A DNA stretch of 64,000 nt from Harenicola maris. GTDB taxonomy: Bacteria > Pseudomonadota > Alphaproteobacteria > Rhodobacterales > Rhodobacteraceae. Below, one piece after another: positions 38,755 through 48,317 of the stretch (within the stretch, counting starts at the first letter, position 1; the number at the start of each line of letters is the position of its first letter). The stretch spans positions 558,001-622,000 of the forward strand of contig JADQAZ010000002.1 in assembly GCA_018524345.1 (NCBI GenBank), in the 5' to 3' direction. Under the pieces are notes generated by a model, which was not told the origin of the DNA, made no database searches, and worked only from the letters and a program-made list of their open reading frames with translations. A program made the position numbers and the translations under genes.

Positions 38755-39309
38755 TTAGGTCAGCCCCGCCAGAAAGCTTGGCAGGTCATCGGCAAGGGAG
38801 GCGAGGCTGTTGTTTTGCGCGTGGCCCCATGGGTGCGGGGAGCTTTCCCAGAAGAACACACCGGCGGGGTCCGGCGCGACATGGAGCAGGATCAGCGCGC
38901 CCATCGGGTCGGCGGCCATGGGAAGCATATCGGCGGGCAGGCGGGGCAGTTCGTCAGGGTTTTGCGGGGTGCCGCGTGTGGGGGCGAAATAGGTCAGATG
39001 CGCACGGCGCATGGCGGCGGCGGGGTGGAAGCCGTCGATGCTGCCTTCCATGTGTTCCTTGATCCCGCTGGCGGGGGAGCTGGCAAGATAGGTGAACCGG
39101 TTCGGCGTTTTGCCCTCCTCGAACCAGACGGGGCCGTATTGGAGCATGAAATCCCGATAGGCCTGCGGCAGGGGGGTGCTGTAGGGGGCGGCGATCTCTG
39201 TCAGGTCGGCCTCTGTCATCGGGGTGAAGGGGCCAAAGATTTCGTGTTCCGCCTGCGTGAGGCCGGACCAGAATGTCAGGGTTTGCGGGGCGATGTCGAA
39301 GTCTGTCAT
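38755..39309 (-). CDS. SMI1/KNR4 (SUKH) family immunity-type protein, copy 2
   Basis: The 184-aa protein has the SUKH layout: MTEADLTEIAAPYSTPLPQAYRDFMLQYG at about 31-59 (the LP-x-x-Y-x-x-F motif) and a strand near the end with GVFFWESSPHPWG. SUKH proteins are common immunity proteins against contact-dependent nuclease toxins. It is a diverged paralogue of the neighbouring SUKH gene, from which it is separated by 8 bp. Confidence 0.78.
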   Translation of the reverse strand: MTDFDIAPQTLTFWSGLTQAEHEIFGPFTPMTEADLTEIAAPYSTPLPQAYRDFMLQYGPVWFEEGKTPNRFTYLASSPASGIKEHMEGSIDGFHPAAAMRRAHLTYFAPTRGTPQNPDELPRLPADMLPMAADPMGALILLHVAPDPAGVFFWESSPHPWGHAQNNSLASLADDLPSFLAGLT

Positions 39310-39317
39310 TGGGGCGC

Positions 39318-39827
39318 CTAGCCTGCGAGGGCGTTGATGAAGGTTTCAAGATCGGGGGCGATGAAGCCGAGGCGGGTGTTGTCGCCGTGGCCGAAGGCCT
39401 CTGGCTGATCCTCCCAGAACCAGATTGCGGGGCTTTCTGTGCCCAGTTCCAGCAAGATCTGGTTCTGGCCGGGATCACCCGCAAAGGGGAGCATATTGGC
39501 GGGAAAGAAGGGCTCTTCCTCCTCGTTGTCGGCATCGGCGATCAGGAAACGGTGGTTGAGCAGCAAGGTTGCCGTGTCTTTGAAGCTGTTGATGCGGCCC
39601 TCGAAATACTCGGAAAGTCCGCCGTCCTGATAGAGGTAGCGAAAGCTGTTTGGCGCATCCATCGGGAAGGTGACGGCGCCGTAGGTTCCGGTGAAGGCCT
39701 TGTAGGCCTCGGGCAGGGGCGCGCCATAGGCGGCCTCGATCCGGGCCCAGTGTTCTGGCCCCATGATTTCGGGGGCGGGCACGGCGGCCTGCCATGCGGC
39801 AAGCAGATCGGGAGAGGGAGTGAACAT
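39318..39827 (-). CDS. SMI1/KNR4 (SUKH) family immunity-type protein, copy 1
   Basis: The 169-aa protein shares the SUKH core with the next gene: EAAYGAPLPEAYKAFTGTYG at about 29-48, RYLYQDGGLSEYF in the middle and AIWFWEDQPEAFG near residue 140. It starts 12 bp downstream of the toxin stop and is therefore the most likely cognate immunity protein. The pair probably arose by duplication; the second copy may protect against a different toxin. Confidence 0.8.
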   Translation of the reverse strand: MFTPSPDLLAAWQAAVPAPEIMGPEHWARIEAAYGAPLPEAYKAFTGTYGAVTFPMDAPNSFRYLYQDGGLSEYFEGRINSFKDTATLLLNHRFLIADADNEEEEPFFPANMLPFAGDPGQNQILLELGTESPAIWFWEDQPEAFGHGDNTRLGFIAPDLETFINALAG

Positions 39828-39839
39828 GGAAGGTGCCCC

Positions 39840-40739
39840 TTAGAACAGATCGTTGTTTACAATGGAGTTGCCGCCCGTGTGGGCGACACCTCCCATCCCT
39901 TTATCATGCAGCACCCTTGGCACATACATGACAGAGCCGTCGGAGGCGTGGTGAAGCACGTATCCATCGGCTGTATTGGCGGTATTGGGGGGCGACCAGC
40001 CGTCGCCCATCAGTTCCTTGAGGGCGGTTTCATCCTTGCCGACATCGCCGGTGACCTCCCACAGATTGTATTGGGCATTGTCGTGGGCATAGCTGGAGAA
40101 ATCCGGCTCGCCCTCGATGAAATCGATGCTGTCGACCTGCCGGCCATCGGGCAGGGTTTTGGGGTCGTCAAAGGTGAATTTGCCGGTGCCGCTTGTGGGG
40201 GGCTTGCCGTCGGGGGTGTCCCATTTGCCGCCCTTGTTGGGCATTTGCAGGTTTCGTTTGCCGTCGTTCTTGAGCTTTTTGCAGTCTTTGCAATTGGGTT
40301 TCTTATTTCGGGCGTCGAGCATCGCCTGTTTGACGCGTTTGGCGGCGGCGGCGCGGGCATCGGCGACTTGCCGCAGGGAGAAGGCCTTTTTCAAACCCTG
40401 TGCGCCGAGGGAGGCGAGCTCGTCCGATTTGCGCAGCATGAGTTCCAGCGCGCGGGCGGTGCGGGGGGCAACCTTGGCGATCTTGCCGATTTTGCCGAGG
40501 TCCCCGACGTAGGGCACCATACCCAGAAGGGAGAGGCCCGCGCCCAGAATATCGCCCTGCGCGGCAGAGAGGACAAAGCCGACTCCATCGGAGACAGGCG
40601 TGGGGTCAAAGATGCCGACGATATCGGCCGAGAGCGTGGCATATTCCATTTTGGACATGCTCGTGGCCTCGTCGGCCAGGCGGCTCCAGACGTTGCTTTC
40701 CAGCGTTTCGGCAAGGGCGTCGTTATAGGCCTCAGTCAT
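39840..40739 (-). CDS. Polymorphic toxin with pre-toxin region and LHH-type HNH nuclease domain
   Basis: The 299-aa protein has a hydrophobic pre-toxin segment at about 43-90 (DPTPVSDGVGFVLSAAQGD, then AGLSLLGMVPYVGDLGKIGK). A basic middle follows with CKDCKKLK (150-157). The C-terminus has GYVLHH (H263, H264), VPRVLH (H278) and AHTGG (H287), the arrangement of the LHH branch of HNH/ENDO VII nucleases. It would cut nucleic acid in a competitor cell. It lacks a signal peptide and any long delivery domain. It overlaps the upstream 143-aa gene by 8 bp and is followed by two SUKH genes. Confidence 0.78.
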   Translation of the reverse strand: MTEAYNDALAETLESNVWSRLADEATSMSKMEYATLSADIVGIFDPTPVSDGVGFVLSAAQGDILGAGLSLLGMVPYVGDLGKIGKIAKVAPRTARALELMLRKSDELASLGAQGLKKAFSLRQVADARAAAAKRVKQAMLDARNKKPNCKDCKKLKNDGKRNLQMPNKGGKWDTPDGKPPTSGTGKFTFDDPKTLPDGRQVDSIDFIEGEPDFSSYAHDNAQYNLWEVTGDVGKDETALKELMGDGWSPPNTANTADGYVLHHASDGSVMYVPRVLHDKGMGGVAHTGGNSIVNNDLF

Positions 40740-41163
40740 TGTGCTGCGCGGGCTCCCACAGATGACCGCGCCATTCCTGCGGGCCCTCGTAATCGCAGGC
40801 CTCTTCCCATGCGCTGTCGAAGCGGGGCGTCATCAGGATGTCAAAGCGGGCCTCGGCGCTGGTGGCCCTGTCGGCGAGGACGGCGTTGATCTGTGGCTGT
40901 TTGTACCAGCCCGGCGCGATGCGCCAGCGCAGGTCGGTGAACATGCGCAGATAGACCGTATCGGTGATGTTGAAATCCAGCGCGATCTTGATGCTTTCGT
41001 TCACGATTCCCTGCAGGTAGCCGAGCGGGTAGGCGGCGACGACCTTGGGCAGGCATTCCTCAAGATGTTCGATGATATCCTCAACGAGGGCGGCGCGATC
41101 CGCGAGCAGGGGTTGCTCTATCTGGGAGCGCCTGAGTTTCATGGCCACTGGAAGGTCCACCAT
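40732..41163 (-). CDS. Small toxin-associated protein of unknown function
   Basis: The 143-aa protein (or 136 aa from the ATG at 41142, MKLRRSQIEQP) is mostly helical. It has FTDLRWRIAPGWYKQPQINAVL in two blocks around residues 74-95 and ends with WRGHLWEPA. It is the first gene of the toxin operon and overlaps the toxin start by 8 bp, so it is probably a chaperone or adaptor that loads or delivers the toxin. That is inference; I do not recognise the family. Confidence 0.6.
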   Translation of the reverse strand: MVDLPVAMKLRRSQIEQPLLADRAALVEDIIEHLEECLPKVVAAYPLGYLQGIVNESIKIALDFNITDTVYLRMFTDLRWRIAPGWYKQPQINAVLADRATSAEARFDILMTPRFDSAWEEACDYEGPQEWRGHLWEPAQHND

Positions 41164-41433
41164 AAATTAATGGTTACAACAAAATCTATACATTCACGAT
41201 AGTTGCCTAGTTTTCGGGAGTCCACCAAGCAATTCGGGCGGGCGCGAGATTCCGCGCGTGCCAGGGCGCGCGCATTGGCGGCGGCGGGCCTTTGCTCATT
41301 GGGCGGTGCTATGATTTGCAAAACGGGGGGGCGGGTCAATCCGGCTTCCCCTGCGGCGTATCTTCCTATACACGCGGCTTATCTTGAAAGCCGGCGCCCG
41401 CATTCCAGCGCCTGACAAAGAAGATATCGGGAT

Positions 41434-41475
41434 GAGGGGGAATACGCCCCCTACGCAAAAGGCCCCCTTGGGGCC
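41434..41475 (+). promoter_or_regulatory. Two hairpins in the pnp leader
   Basis: Hairpin A is AGGGGG / CCCCCT (41435-41440, 41447-41452) and hairpin B is GGCCCC / GGGGCC with a CTT loop (41461-41466, 41470-41475). They lie directly upstream of pnp. Leader stems of pnp are RNase III and PNPase autoregulation sites in enterobacteria; the same role here is inference. The rest of 41164-41434 shows no gene that I can support. Confidence 0.5.
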
Positions 41476-41491
41476 AACTAGGAAAACATGA

Positions 41492-43633
41492 ATGTTTAAA
41501 GAAACTAAGAAATCGATCAAGTGGGGCGAAGAAACCCTCACTCTCGAAACCGGTAAGGTTGCGCGTCAGGCAGACGGTTCGGTTATCGCCACATATGGCG
41601 AGACCTCCGTTATGGCCAACGTGACATTTGCCAAGGCGCAAAAGCCCGGTCAGGACTTTTTCCCGCTGACTGTTCACTACAACGAGAAATACTATGCCGC
41701 CGGTAAAGTGCCGGGTGGCTTTTTCAAGCGTGAGGCGCGTCCTACCGAAAAGGAAACGCTGACCTCCCGTTTGATCGACCGTCCGATTCGCCCGCTGTTT
41801 GTTCCCGGCTTCAAAAACGAAGTTCTGGTGATCTGTACAGTTCTCTCCCATGACCTTGTCAACGACCCTGACATGGTTGCGATGATTGCGGCCTCTGCTG
41901 CGCTGACCATTTCCGGCGCGCCGTTCATGGGCCCGATTGCGGCCTGCCGTGTGGGCTATGAGGATGGCGATTACATCCTGAACCCAGAGCTTGAGGACAT
42001 GCACGATCTGCGCAACAAGCCAGAGCAGCGTCTGGACCTTGTTGTGGCTGGCACCAAAGACGCCGTGATGATGGTTGAGTCCGAGGCATATGAGCTGACC
42101 GAAGAGGAAATGCTGGGTGCGGTGACCTTTGCCCACGAGCAGATCCAGCCGGTGATCGACCTGATCATTGATCTGGCCGAAGACTGCGCCAAAGAGCCTT
42201 TCGACTTCCAAGCCCCCGATTACAGCGAGCTTTATGCCGCCGTGTCCAAGGCTGGTGAAAAGGAAATGCGCGCGGCATTTGCGATCACAGACAAGCAGGA
42301 GCGGACCTCTGCTGTTGCCGCTGCACGTGAGAGCATCATGGCGGCGTTGAGCGACGAGCAGAAAGAGGATGCCAACCTTGGCTCCGCTTTGAAAAAGCTC
42401 GAAGCCGGCATTCTGCGCGGCGATGTTGTGAAAACCGGCAAGCGGATCGACGGGCGTGACACAACGACTGTTCGCCCGATTGTTTGTGAAACCGGCCTCC
42501 TGCCACGGACGCACGGCTCTGCCCTGTTCACCCGCGGTGAAACACAGGGTCTGGTTGTGACCACTCTGGGCACAGGCGACGATGAGCAGATGATCGACAG
42601 CCTGCAGGGCATGTATAAGTCGAACTTCCTGCTGCACTATAACTTCCCTCCCTACTCGGTTGGTGAAGTGGGTCGCTTTGGCCCTCCCGGTCGTCGTGAG
42701 ATCGGCCATGGTAAGCTGGCTTGGCGTGCGCTTCAGGCGGTTCTGCCTGCGGCGACAGACTTCCCCTACACCCTGCGTCTGGTTTCCGAGATCACCGAAT
42801 CCAACGGCTCGTCTTCGATGGCCTCGGTTTGTGGTGGCTCCTTGTCCATGATGGATGCCGGTGTGCCTTTGAAATCGGCTGTGGCCGGTGTGGCCATGGG
42901 TCTGATCCTCGAAGAGGACGGCTCCTACGCCATTCTGACCGACATTCTTGGCGACGAGGATCACCTCGGCGACATGGATTTCAAGGTTGCAGGCACCGAG
43001 AAGGGGATCACCTCCTTGCAGATGGACATCAAGGTTGCGGGCATCACGCCTGAAATCATGTCCAAGGCGCTGGATCAGGCCAAGGCTGGCCGTTTGCACA
43101 TTCTGGGCGAGATGAACAAGGCGCTGGATGGCGCTGCGGAATTCTCCGAGCATGCGCCACGGATTGAAACCATGCAGGTTCCAACCGACAAAATCCGCGA
43201 AGTGATCGGCACTGGCGGTAAAGTCATCCGTGAGATCGTTGAAGTGTCGGGCGCCAAGGTCGACATCAATGACGAGGGCATCATCAAGATCGCATCCGCC
43301 AATGGCGAGTCGATCAAGAAGGCCTACGACATGATCCATTCCATCGTGGCAGAGCCGGAAGAAGGCAAGATTTACGACGGTAAAGTCGTGAAGATCGTCG
43401 ACTTCGGCGCTTTCGTGAACTTCTTTGGCAAGCGTGACGGCCTTGTTCACGTGTCGCAGATCGAAAACCGCCGCCTGAACCACCCCTCCGACGTTCTTAA
43501 GGAAGGTCAGGACGTGAAAGTGAAGCTTTTGGGCTTTGACGATCGCGGCAAGGTGCGTTTGGCGATGAAGATGGTCGATCAGGCCACTGGCGAAGAAATT
43601 GCGCCTGAGAAGAAAGAAGAATCGGCCGATTGA
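41492..43633 (+). CDS. pnp: Polyribonucleotide nucleotidyltransferase (PNPase)
   Basis: The 713-aa protein has two RNase PH-like cores (the second with [32 protein letters not shown] in blocks), a KH domain ([20 protein letters not shown]) and a terminal S1 domain ([20 protein letters not shown]). It degrades RNA phosphorolytically from the 3' end and is part of the degradosome. It is single-gene transcribed with a strong terminator at 43658. The separation from rpsO is unusual. Confidence 0.97.
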   Translation: MFKETKKSIKWGEETLTLETGKVARQADGSVIATYGETSVMANVTFAKAQKPGQDFFPLTVHYNEKYYAAGKVPGGFFKREARPTEKETLTSRLIDRPIRPLFVPGFKNEVLVICTVLSHDLVNDPDMVAMIAASAALTISGAPFMGPIAACRVGYEDGDYILNPELEDMHDLRNKPEQRLDLVVAGTKDAVMMVESEAYELTEEEMLGAVTFAHEQIQPVIDLIIDLAEDCAKEPFDFQAPDYSELYAAVSKAGEKEMRAAFAITDKQERTSAVAAARESIMAALSDEQKEDANLGSALKKLEAGILRGDVVKTGKRIDGRDTTTVRPIVCETGLLPRTHGSALFTRGETQGLVVTTLGTGDDEQMIDSLQGMYKSNFLLHYNFPPYSVGEVGRFGPPGRREIGHGKLAWRALQAVLPAATDFPYTLRLVSEITESNGSSSMASVCGGSLSMMDAGVPLKSAVAGVAMGLILEEDGSYAILTDILGDEDHLGDMDFKVAGTEKGITSLQMDIKVAGITPEIMSKALDQAKAGRLHILGEMNKALDGAAEFSEHAPRIETMQVPTDKIREVIGTGGKVIREIVEVSGAKVDINDEGIIKIASANGESIKKAYDMIHSIVAEPEEGKIYDGKVVKIVDFGAFVNFFGKRDGLVHVSQIENRRLNHPSDVLKEGQDVKVKLLGFDDRGKVRLAMKMVDQATGEEIAPEKKEESAD

Positions 43634-43657
43634 TCCGGCGATTGTTTTGAACAGATT

Positions 43658-43686
43658 GGCCCCGGGGGAAACCTCGGGGCCTTTTT
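43658..43686 (+). terminator. Rho-independent terminator of pnp
   Basis: A 10-bp stem (43658-43667 with 43672-43681, one G-T pair) with a GAAA tetraloop is followed by T5 (43682-43686). Confidence 0.9.
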
Positions 43687-43714
43687 CATTGGCGCGCAAG
43701 TTGGGGATACTAGG

Positions 43715-44578
43715 ATGCAGGCGAAAGAGATCGCGCAGGTTGCGGGGCTGGTCGTGAGTGCGGTGAGCATCATCGTGGTGGGCGACACGGCGGGCAAGGT
43801 TTTGACGCAGGGCGGGGTCTCGCCGTTTTTCGTTGCATGGACGCGGTTTGCGATTGCGGCGGTGGTTTTGCTGCCCTTCAGCGGGCTGGTGCGCGAGGAG
43901 CTTCGCGCCCTGCGCGATTGGCGGGTGCTGTTGCGGGCGATGTTTATATCGGGGGGGATCTGTTCGATCCTGACCGCCCTGTCGACAGAGCCGATTGCGA
44001 ATGTTTTTGGGGCGTTTTTTATCGGGCCGATTGTGTCCTATCTTTTGGCGGTTGTTCTGTTGGGGGAGCGGCCCTCGAGCGCGCGTTGGGGGCTTTTGGC
44101 GCTCGGGTTTTGCGGGGTGATGCTGGTGGTGAAGCCCGGGTTCGGGGCGACGCCGGGCATTGGTTTTGCCCTGTTGGCGGGGGTGTTCTATGGCTGTTTC
44201 CTGACCATATCGCGGGCTGTGGCGGTGGTGTATCGCCCGCGCCTGTTGTTGATTTCGCAGCTGGTCTTGGGGGCGCTTTTGCTTACGCCCTTTGGCCTTA
44301 GCGTGCCGATGCCGGAGTGGAGCGGCTGGACCCTGCCGTTGGTTGTTTTGAGCGCGGTGGCCTCTGCCGTAGGGAATTTCCTGTTGGTTCTGGCGCACCG
44401 GCGGGCAGAGGCGAGCCTGATCGCGCCGCTGGTCTATGCACAGCTTTTCTCGGCGACCTTGCTGGGGATTTTTGTCTTTGGCGAATGGCCCGATGCCGTT
44501 GCCTTGGGCGGGCTGGTGCTGATTGCGGCCTCTGGGCTGGGGTCGCTCTGGCTGGTGCGGGACCGCGTTAGCGGCTGA
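43715..44578 (+). CDS. EamA/DMT family transporter
   Basis: The 287-aa protein has about ten hydrophobic helices in two EamA halves. The first half contains GGVSPFFVAWTRFAIAA and ends with YLLAVVLLGERPSSARWG; the second ends with LFSATLLGIFVFGEWPDAVALGG. Such transporters export amino acids, nucleosides or other metabolites; the substrate cannot be told. The 3' end overlaps the convergent secreted-protein gene by 11 bp. Confidence 0.87.
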   Translation: MQAKEIAQVAGLVVSAVSIIVVGDTAGKVLTQGGVSPFFVAWTRFAIAAVVLLPFSGLVREELRALRDWRVLLRAMFISGGICSILTALSTEPIANVFGAFFIGPIVSYLLAVVLLGERPSSARWGLLALGFCGVMLVVKPGFGATPGIGFALLAGVFYGCFLTISRAVAVVYRPRLLLISQLVLGALLLTPFGLSVPMPEWSGWTLPLVVLSAVASAVGNFLLVLAHRRAEASLIAPLVYAQLFSATLLGIFVFGEWPDAVALGGLVLIAASGLGSLWLVRDRVSG

Positions 44579-45245
44579 TCACGCGGCAGGTGCCGGGGCT
44601 GGCGAGCTTGCGCTCCTCTGACAGCTTCACGCCGGACCAGCTTGTTGTGCTGCCTTTTTTGCGGGCGACGCGGACGGCAGAGACCCCTTTGAAGGCCTGC
44701 AGGGTGCAGGTGTTGCCCTTGAAGGCGACCTTGAGGGAGCTTTCGCTTTCGGTTTTTTGATTGCTGCCCTCGGCGGTTTCCAGCACGCGGATCAGGGTGC
44801 GGCTGGCGGTGAGGGAGGAATTCGTCAGCTTGTATTTCGATTGTTTGGTATAGGTCGCGCGGTAATCGACCTTGCCGGAGCTTGGCAGGCGGATCTGGGT
44901 CCCGTCGGAGCATTTCTCGACGCGGGATTTGCCGCTGTATTCGCAGGTGGTCACGACGCGGCCGGAGTTGGGGGCAAAGACGCCCGCGGCGGCGGAGCCA
45001 TCGGCGCCGCGCACCTCGCCGACCTTGAAGATTTTGCAGTTCGAGGAGCCGTTTTCCTGAAACAGCATCGGGCCGAGTTGGCGCAGGATGATGGTGGAGC
45101 TACAGCGCCCGTTCTGCTTGCGCGAGCCTTGGGCGCGGGTTTGCTGTTCCTCGAAGGTGATCTCGACCAGCAGGTCGGCCTTGGCCGTCACCGGCAGGGC
45201 CAGCGTCATGGCAATAACGCCTGCGCGCAGAGATTTCGTGAACAT
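44568..45245 (-). CDS. Secreted cysteine-containing hypothetical protein
   Basis: The 225-aa protein has a signal peptide (MFTKSLRAGVIAMTLALPVTAKA). The mature part is basic and beta-rich with about six cysteines (RCSS, NCKIF, CEYSG, KCSDG, NTCTL, GTCRV), likely forming disulfides in the periplasm. No family is recognised. It follows the peptidoglycan-binding-domain gene by 11 bp in the same direction, so the two may act together at the envelope. Confidence 0.65.
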   Translation of the reverse strand: MFTKSLRAGVIAMTLALPVTAKADLLVEITFEEQQTRAQGSRKQNGRCSSTIILRQLGPMLFQENGSSNCKIFKVGEVRGADGSAAAGVFAPNSGRVVTTCEYSGKSRVEKCSDGTQIRLPSSGKVDYRATYTKQSKYKLTNSSLTASRTLIRVLETAEGSNQKTESESSLKVAFKGNTCTLQAFKGVSAVRVARKKGSTTSWSGVKLSEERKLASPGTCRVISR

Positions 45246-45256
45246 GGCCAGCCCCC

Positions 45257-45931
45257 TTAGCTGCAGTAGGAGCGTCCATTATAGGACACACATTTCTTTT
45301 TGCGAACGGTCGTTGTGGCCTTTGGTGTCGGCGTGGCTTTTTTCACGGTTGCCTGACGTGTGCGGCAGGTGCCTTTGCTGTCCAGATACTGGCCGGAGGC
45401 GCATGTTTTAAGCTGGCAGGCGCCACCGACGATTTCCTCGCGAGCCGAGCAGACCAGCGGGCAGACATTGGCGGGCAACTCGCCCAGCAGGTCCAGCAGG
45501 GTGGTGGAGGGGTCATAGCCCGCAAGTTCCGGCCGTTCGGCGACAAGGCGATTGAGGGCGCCTTCGGAATTGCCGCCCCATTTGCCATCGGCCTTGCCCG
45601 CCTTGCAGCCCAGCCGGTTGAGTTCGGCCTGCACCGAGCGATAGACCTGTTCCTCGTCTTCCTCGTTCTCGGGCAGGAGGACAAGGCTCGGCAAAGTTTG
45701 GCCGACATCGGGGGTCACAAGGTTGACCGCGCCGGTGTCCTCGGGGTCGGGGAGGGGGGGCTGCGCTTCGCTGGGGGGCGGGACGACGATGATGATCTCT
45801 TGCACCTCGTCCTCTGCCCCGGCGTCCTGTGCATAGGCCGCACCCAGAGGGGCGATGGCCAAGAGGCCACAGACAAAGGCAGATTTGATTGTTGTGCGCA
45901 GGATTTGCACGAGAAAAACACCGTAGGTCAT
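45257..45931 (-). CDS. Secreted peptidoglycan-binding-domain protein with Cys-rich tail
   Basis: The 224-aa protein has a signal peptide ending near GAAYAQ and an acidic Pro-rich segment. A domain at about 95-150 (VYRSVQAELNRLGCKAGKADGKWG) resembles the PG_binding_1 fold. The C-terminal tail is rich in cysteine and lysine (CPLVCSAREEIVGGACQLKTC, then KKKCVSYNGRSYCS). It probably binds the cell wall; the cysteine tail may be disulfide-bonded. It is the first gene of a two-gene minus-strand operon. Confidence 0.7.
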   Translation of the reverse strand: MTYGVFLVQILRTTIKSAFVCGLLAIAPLGAAYAQDAGAEDEVQEIIIVVPPPSEAQPPLPDPEDTGAVNLVTPDVGQTLPSLVLLPENEEDEEQVYRSVQAELNRLGCKAGKADGKWGGNSEGALNRLVAERPELAGYDPSTTLLDLLGELPANVCPLVCSAREEIVGGACQLKTCASGQYLDSKGTCRTRQATVKKATPTPKATTTVRKKKCVSYNGRSYCS

Positions 45932-45978
45932 GCCGCCCCGTATCGGGGGTGGGGGGAAATATCGCGGTCAGTTTAACA

Positions 45979-46009
45979 GGGCCGGGCGCGCAAACAAAGC
46001 GCCCGGCCC
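45979..46009 (-). terminator. Hairpin terminator of the peroxiredoxin gene
   Basis: An 11-bp perfect stem GGGCCGGGCGC / GCGCCCGGCCC (45979-45989, 45999-46009) lies 37 bp past the stop. On the minus strand it is followed by TGTTAAAC, a weak T-tract. Confidence 0.65.
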
Positions 46010-46045
46010 GATCCCATCGCGGCGGGGTGGCAAAATTGCCCCGTA

Positions 46046-46699
46046 TCAGCCGGGAAGCTGCGCCTTGCGCAGGTAGGGCAGGACCTTGTCGAAGCTGCCG
46101 AAGCGTGCGGTTGCGTCCTCGTCCGAGACCGCGACGGGGATGATCACATCCTGTCCGATGGTCCAGTCCGCCGGGGTGGCCACCCCTTCGCGGGCGGAGG
46201 TTTGCAGCGCATCAAGGGCGCGCAGGATCTCGGCAAAGTTGCGGCCCACTGTCATCGGGTAGGTCATCGACAGTTTGAGCTGTTTGTCCGGCCCGATGAT
46301 GAAGACAGAGCGCACTGTGGCGCTGTCGGCGGGGGTGCGGCCATCGGGCAGGTAGGCCTCGGAGGGGAGCATGTCGAAGGCTTTGGAAACCTCGAGCCCC
46401 TCATCGGCGATGATCGGGAAGCCGGGGTGGGTGCCGCCATAGGTTTCGATGTCGGCTTTCCACTTTTTGTGGTCCTCGACCCCGTCAACGGAGACGCCGA
46501 TCACCTTGGTGCCGCGCTTTTCCCATTCCGCGCCAAGCTGCGCTACGGCGCTGAACTCGGTGGTGCAGACGGGGGTGAAATCCTTGGGGTGGGAGAACAG
46601 GATCGCCCAGCTGTCGCCGATCCAGTCGTGGAACTGGATGGGGCCGTCGCTTGTCTCGGCCTTAAAATTGGGAACTGTGTCGTTGATACGCAAAGCCAT
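46046..46699 (-). CDS. 1-Cys peroxiredoxin (Prx6 family)
   Basis: The 217-aa protein has the peroxidatic cysteine in DFTPVCTTEFSAVAQL, no resolving cysteine at the usual 2-Cys position, and the long C-terminal arm of the Prx6 type. It reduces H2O2 and organic hydroperoxides. It is divergent from the aldehyde dehydrogenase gene with about 170 bp between the two starts. Confidence 0.92.
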   Translation of the reverse strand: MALRINDTVPNFKAETSDGPIQFHDWIGDSWAILFSHPKDFTPVCTTEFSAVAQLGAEWEKRGTKVIGVSVDGVEDHKKWKADIETYGGTHPGFPIIADEGLEVSKAFDMLPSEAYLPDGRTPADSATVRSVFIIGPDKQLKLSMTYPMTVGRNFAEILRALDALQTSAREGVATPADWTIGQDVIIPVAVSDEDATARFGSFDKVLPYLRKAQLPG

Positions 46700-46867
46700 T
46701 TGGAATCTCCTCTTCTGCGCCTAACTCTTCCTTTACGTAAGGTCTTTGGCGGCAAAGTGGTAGGGGGCAGGGCGTGGATCATCCGCGAAATGACGCGCAG
46801 CGGCTTGTGCTGGCCTGCGCCGCCTGTCAGACCTTTGGCCAACGTCCGTTTTTACAGGAGCAGAGCA

Positions 46868-48298
46868 ATGCAGAACGCCCGTAACTTTTACATCAACGGC
46901 CAGTGGGTCGCCCCCGCCGAGGCCAATGATTTTCCGGTGATCGACCCTTCGACAGAGGAGGTCAGCGAGACGATCTCCCTTGGGGGGCAGGCCGATACTG
47001 ACGCCGCCGTTGCCGCCGCGCGGGCGGCTTTCGACAGCTGGTCCGTGGTGCCTAAGGCCGAGAAGATGGCCCTGCTGCGCAAGCTGCTTGAGGTTTATAA
47101 CGCGCGGTCCGAGGAACTGGCCGTGGCGATGAGCAAAGAGATGGGCGCCCCCATCAAGATGAGCCGCGCGGCGCAGGTGGGCGCGGGGTCGTGGCACCTT
47201 GAGGGCTTCCTCAAGGCCTTTGAGGAGATGTCCTTTGAGCGGGATTTCACAGGGTCGGAGAAAACCCTGCTGGAGCCGATCGGCGTTTGCGCCATGATCA
47301 CGCCATGGAACTGGCCGATGAACCAGATCGTGTTGAAGGTTGTGCCCGCGATTGCCGTGGGCTGCACCGTGGTTCTGAAGCCTTCGGAAATCTCACCCCT
47401 CTCCGGTGTGATCTTTGCCGAGTTCATGGATGAGGCGGGCTTCCCCCCCGGCGTGTTCAACATGGTGAACGGCGATGGTGCGGGCGTGGGCAGCCAGCTT
47501 TCGGCCCATGAAGACGTGGAAATGGTCAGCTTCACAGGCTCCTCGCGGGCGGGACGGCTGATCTCCAAGGCGGCGGCGGATACGCTCAAGCGTGTGAGCC
47601 TCGAGCTTGGCGGCAAGGGGGCGAATATCGTCTTCGCCGATGCGGATGAAAAGATGATGCGCTATGGCGCGGATCGCTGCTTCCGCAACTCTGGCCAGAG
47701 CTGTAACGCGCCGACACGGATGCTGGTCGAGGCCTCGGTCTATGACAAGGCGCTGGAACTGGCGGTCGAGGTGGCGAACACCACCCATGTCGGCCCCGCC
47801 TCCGAAGAGGGCAAACATATCGGCCCCGTGGTGAGCGAGCTGCAATACAACAAGATTCAGGATCTGATCCAGAAGGGCATCGACGAAGGCGCGCGCCTTG
47901 TTGCGGGCGGCCTCGGGCGGCCGGACGGGCTTAACCGCGGGTATTTCGTCAAGCCGACGGTCTTTGCCGATGTCACCAATGATATGACCGTCGCGCGGGA
48001 GGAAATCTTTGGCCCCGTCCTGTCGGTGATGAAGTTCGAAACCGAGGAAGAAGCGATCCGTATCGCCAATGACACGCCCTACGGGTTGACCAACTACATC
48101 CAGACGCCGGACACAGAAAAGCGCCGCCGTGTCGCGCGCCGCCTGCGCTCCGGCATGGTGGAAACCAACGGTCAGGGCTTTGCGCAGGGCTCGCCCTTTG
48201 GCGGCTACAAACAGTCGGGCAATGGCCGCGAGGGGGGCACTTGGGGCCTTGAAGAGTTCCTTGAGGTCAAAGCGGTCTCCGGCTGGGCCGCCGAGTAA
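46868..48298 (+). CDS. Aldehyde dehydrogenase family protein
   Basis: The 476-aa protein has the NAD(P) site ITPWNWPMNQ, the FTGSSRAGR motif, the general base in LELGGKGANIV and the catalytic cysteine in NSGQSCNAPTR. It oxidises an aldehyde to the acid; the substrate is unknown. AGGAG 7 nt before ATG 46868 fixes the start; the longer open frame upstream overlaps the peroxiredoxin gene and is spurious. Confidence 0.94.
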   Translation: MQNARNFYINGQWVAPAEANDFPVIDPSTEEVSETISLGGQADTDAAVAAARAAFDSWSVVPKAEKMALLRKLLEVYNARSEELAVAMSKEMGAPIKMSRAAQVGAGSWHLEGFLKAFEEMSFERDFTGSEKTLLEPIGVCAMITPWNWPMNQIVLKVVPAIAVGCTVVLKPSEISPLSGVIFAEFMDEAGFPPGVFNMVNGDGAGVGSQLSAHEDVEMVSFTGSSRAGRLISKAAADTLKRVSLELGGKGANIVFADADEKMMRYGADRCFRNSGQSCNAPTRMLVEASVYDKALELAVEVANTTHVGPASEEGKHIGPVVSELQYNKIQDLIQKGIDEGARLVAGGLGRPDGLNRGYFVKPTVFADVTNDMTVAREEIFGPVLSVMKFETEEEAIRIANDTPYGLTNYIQTPDTEKRRRVARRLRSGMVETNGQGFAQGSPFGGYKQSGNGREGGTWGLEEFLEVKAVSGWAAE

Positions 48299-48317
48299 CC
48301 CTTTGCACCAAACAACA

